DNA of 35,102 bases from Candidatus Termititenax sp. (GTDB lineage Bacteria > Margulisbacteria > Riflemargulisbacteria > GWF2-35-9 > DYQY01). Below, one piece after another: positions 33,825 to 35,102 of the stretch (position 1 is the first letter of the stretch; each line of letters starts with the position of its first letter). A model generated the notes under the pieces. It saw only the letters and a list, made by a program, of their open reading frames with translations, was not told the DNA's origin and ran no database searches. The stretch is from positions 1-35,102 of the forward strand of contig DYQY01000014.1 of the NCBI GenBank assembly GCA_020719045.1, in the 5' to 3' direction. Made by a program: the position numbers and the translations under genes.

Positions 33825-34640
33825 TTACGAGAGTGCTCTCATACATTCGCGAATCTTATAAGCTGCTTTTGCAATTACTTCAAACTCTTCTGGAATAAGC
33901 GCTTGATCCTTATCACAAAGAGCTTCGCAAGGATTGTTATGTACTTCAATAATAAGTCCATCTGCACCTGCCGCGATTGCTGCATATGCCATTGGAGCGA
34001 TTAAGCTCTTTCTGCCTGTACCATGAGATGGGTCAACAAGAATTGGTAAATGTGTATTTTCTTTTACAGCTGGAATAATGCTTAAGTCTAATGTGTTTCT
34101 AGTATAAGTCTCAAATGTTCTAATACCACGCTCACATAAAATAACATTTGGGTTACCTTCAGCTAAAATATATTCAGCACAATTTAACCATTCTGCCAAA
34201 GTTGAATACATACCTCTTTTAAGAAGAACTGGCTTATTTGCCTTACCTACTTCCTTAAGAAGTGAAAAGTTTTGCATATTTCTAGCCCCTATTTGAAGTA
34301 CATCAGCATACTCACATACCCAAGATACGTCTCTAGGGTCGATTACTTCGGTTACTACTGGTAAACCAGAAGCCTGTTTTGCTTTCTCTAAATACTTTAA
34401 GCCTTTAAGACCTAACCCTTGGAAATCATATGGAGATGTTCTTGGCTTAAACGCACCACCACGAAGCATGTTTGCGCCAACTGCTTTAACCTTAATTGCA
34501 GTATCAACAATCTGCTCTTCTGATTCAACGCTACATGGACCGGCAATAAGAACTAAGTCTTTCCCAATCTCCAAATCGCCTACCTTAACAATTGTTCTGG
34601 TTTTATTACTATCTAATCCACCAAGTTTAAGTTTATTCAC
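33825..34640 (-). CDS. aroF: 3-deoxy-7-phosphoheptulonate (DAHP) synthase, class I beta type
   Basis: A 271-aa enzyme that condenses phosphoenolpyruvate with erythrose-4-phosphate, the entry step of aromatic synthesis. Motifs: LIAGPCSVES near 32, GGAFKPRTSPYDFQG near 61, LLKRGMYST near 140, ILCERGIRTFE near 167 and VDPSHGTGRK near 201. It lacks any ACT or chorismate-mutase domain, so feedback control would need another partner. The start is GTG with AGGAG upstream. It is the first gene of the aromatic operon. Confidence 0.95.
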   Translation of the reverse strand: MNKLKLGGLDSNKTRTIVKVGDLEIGKDLVLIAGPCSVESEEQIVDTAIKVKAVGANMLRGGAFKPRTSPYDFQGLGLKGLKYLEKAKQASGLPVVTEVIDPRDVSWVCEYADVLQIGARNMQNFSLLKEVGKANKPVLLKRGMYSTLAEWLNCAEYILAEGNPNVILCERGIRTFETYTRNTLDLSIIPAVKENTHLPILVDPSHGTGRKSLIAPMAYAAIAAGADGLIIEVHNNPCEALCDKDQALIPEEFEVIAKAAYKIRECMRALS

Positions 34641-34673
34641 TTTAAATTCTCCTCATTACATTAAGTTTGGGAA

Positions 34674-34702
34674 ATTATAGCACTTTTAGCTTTAATTGTA
34701 AT
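34674..34702 (-). promoter_or_regulatory. promoter of the aromatic amino acid operon
   Basis: On the minus strand, ATTACA (34697-34702), a 17-bp spacer and a perfect TATAAT (34674-34679), about 34 bp before the GTG start. No leader peptide, attenuator or T-box is visible in the short leader. Confidence 0.6.
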
Positions 34703-34774
34703 CCTCTACGTTACTATAAAAAGAAACAAAAAACTTCTAAGCATATTTATTGAATTATTGGGCATAATTAAAAT

Positions 34775-34966
34775 ATGAACTATAAAATCATTTCAACACA
34801 AAGGAAATCAAACTCTTCTTTTATTAAAAGACTCTATAGTTTTTTTGTTCAGACACCTTCATCAATATTGCAAAGCAACTCAGCTTCAAACATACTTTCC
34901 CACTTAGAAAAAAATAATAACAGCATGTTTCAACATATCCTTAAACTGGGCTATGTGCCGTTTTAA
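34775..34966 (+). CDS. doubtful small ORF, 63 aa
   Basis: A Ser/Asn-rich, Lys/Phe-containing frame with no recognised motif and no ribosome binding site. An A/T-rich region with TTGGGCATAAT precedes it, similar to the GGGCATA of the 29-bp repeats. It ends in the loop of the hairpin at 34949-34978. It could be a leaderless small gene or chance. Confidence 0.25.
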   Translation: MNYKIISTQRKSNSSFIKRLYSFFVQTPSSILQSNSASNILSHLEKNNNSMFQHILKLGYVPF

Positions 34967-34978
34967 TGGCACATAGCC
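34949..34978 (-). terminator. strong hairpin after the right-edge minus-strand gene
   Basis: A perfect 11-bp stem (GGCTATGTGCC / GGCACATAGCC) with an 8-nt loop lies 4 bp beyond the stop at 34983. Neither side has a strong T-run, so termination is likely but not of textbook form. Confidence 0.6.
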
Positions 34979-34982
34979 TGTG

Positions 34983-35102
34983 TTATCGGTTGTATTTTGG
35001 AGTTTTCTCACTTGCTCCTTCTTTTTTACTAACGGTCGGGTTCGGCCGACTTGCCGAGTTCTGTTGCTCTACAAAGCGCTTTTCAGAATCAGCAATGCGA
35101 TA
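34983..35102 (-). CDS. C-terminal 39 residues of a gene continuing past the right edge
   Basis: One minus-strand frame is open from the window edge to a TAA at 34983. It encodes a Lys/Ser/Pro/Arg-rich, probably disordered tail (with SASRPNPTVSKKEGASEK) and is followed by the strong hairpin. Its G+C content is higher than its surroundings. Too little is present to name it. Confidence 0.5.
   Translation of the reverse strand, partial: YRIADSEKRFVEQQNSASRPNPTVSKKEGASEKTPKYNR

Noticed and set aside
1-35102. CRISPR arrays, tRNA, rRNA or riboswitches
   Set aside because: No regularly spaced repeats, cloverleaf or recognisable aptamer core was seen on either strand.
1-35102. Recoded stop codons
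   Set aside because: TAA, TAG and TGA all end recognisable full-length genes, and the release factor gene is normal.

Overview
The window is A+T-rich bacterial chromosome: dense, mostly minus-strand, standard genetic code (TAA, TAG and TGA all end recognisable genes; ATG, GTG and TTG all start them). It holds housekeeping genes with one small accessory island. A heptose-phosphate phosphatase (GmhB) beside the division genes fits a cell with an outer membrane. A FliJ/YscO-like stalk protein hints at a flagellar or type III export apparatus encoded elsewhere. The phylum cannot be fixed by eye; an uncultured lineage of the Margulisbacteria/Melainabacteria type is only a guess.

Layout. (1) 1-3.6 kb: a 5'-truncated GAF sensor kinase, convergent with a response regulator that carries membrane helices, followed by a 498-residue coiled-coil protein of unknown function. 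(2) 3.9-8.2 kb: the accessory island. Two same-strand paralogues of unknown function share an apparently identical 1,323-bp block (110 bp of upstream DNA plus codons 1-404), but their last ~78 codons differ. Between them lie a zeta-toxin-like P-loop kinase, an overlapping 43-codon companion gene, and a truncated DUF559 gene bracketed by C/G-rich palindromes. (3) 8.2-10.9 kb: S1-domain protein and Der GTPase. (4) 10.9-19.6 kb, minus strand: a reduced dcw cluster, reading fliJ-like, unknown, rsmH, ftsL, ftsI, ddl, ftsQ, gmhB, ftsA, ftsZ. No mur ligases, mraY, ftsW or murG are present. (5) 19.7-21.2 kb: a sodium:solute symporter. (6) 21.2-26.6 kb, minus strand: rpmE, DUF1385, prfA, prmC, comF-like, radical SAM. 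(7) 26.7-28.1 kb: a second symporter. (8) 28.1-34.6 kb, minus strand: an aromatic amino acid operon, DAHP synthase-aroB-aroD-aroA-aroC-pheA-tyrA, lacking aroE and aroK. (9) The right edge holds a doubtful small ORF and the C-terminal end of a minus-strand gene with a strong hairpin after its stop.

Operon genes overlap by 1-26 bp or nearly abut. All four convergent junctions between confident genes have their stops within about 11 bp, so there is almost no room for ordinary terminators. The most unusual part is the twin-gene island: a homogenised repeat with divergent C-termini, a toxin-like gene held between the repeats, and an inserted DUF559 remnant in one upstream flank.
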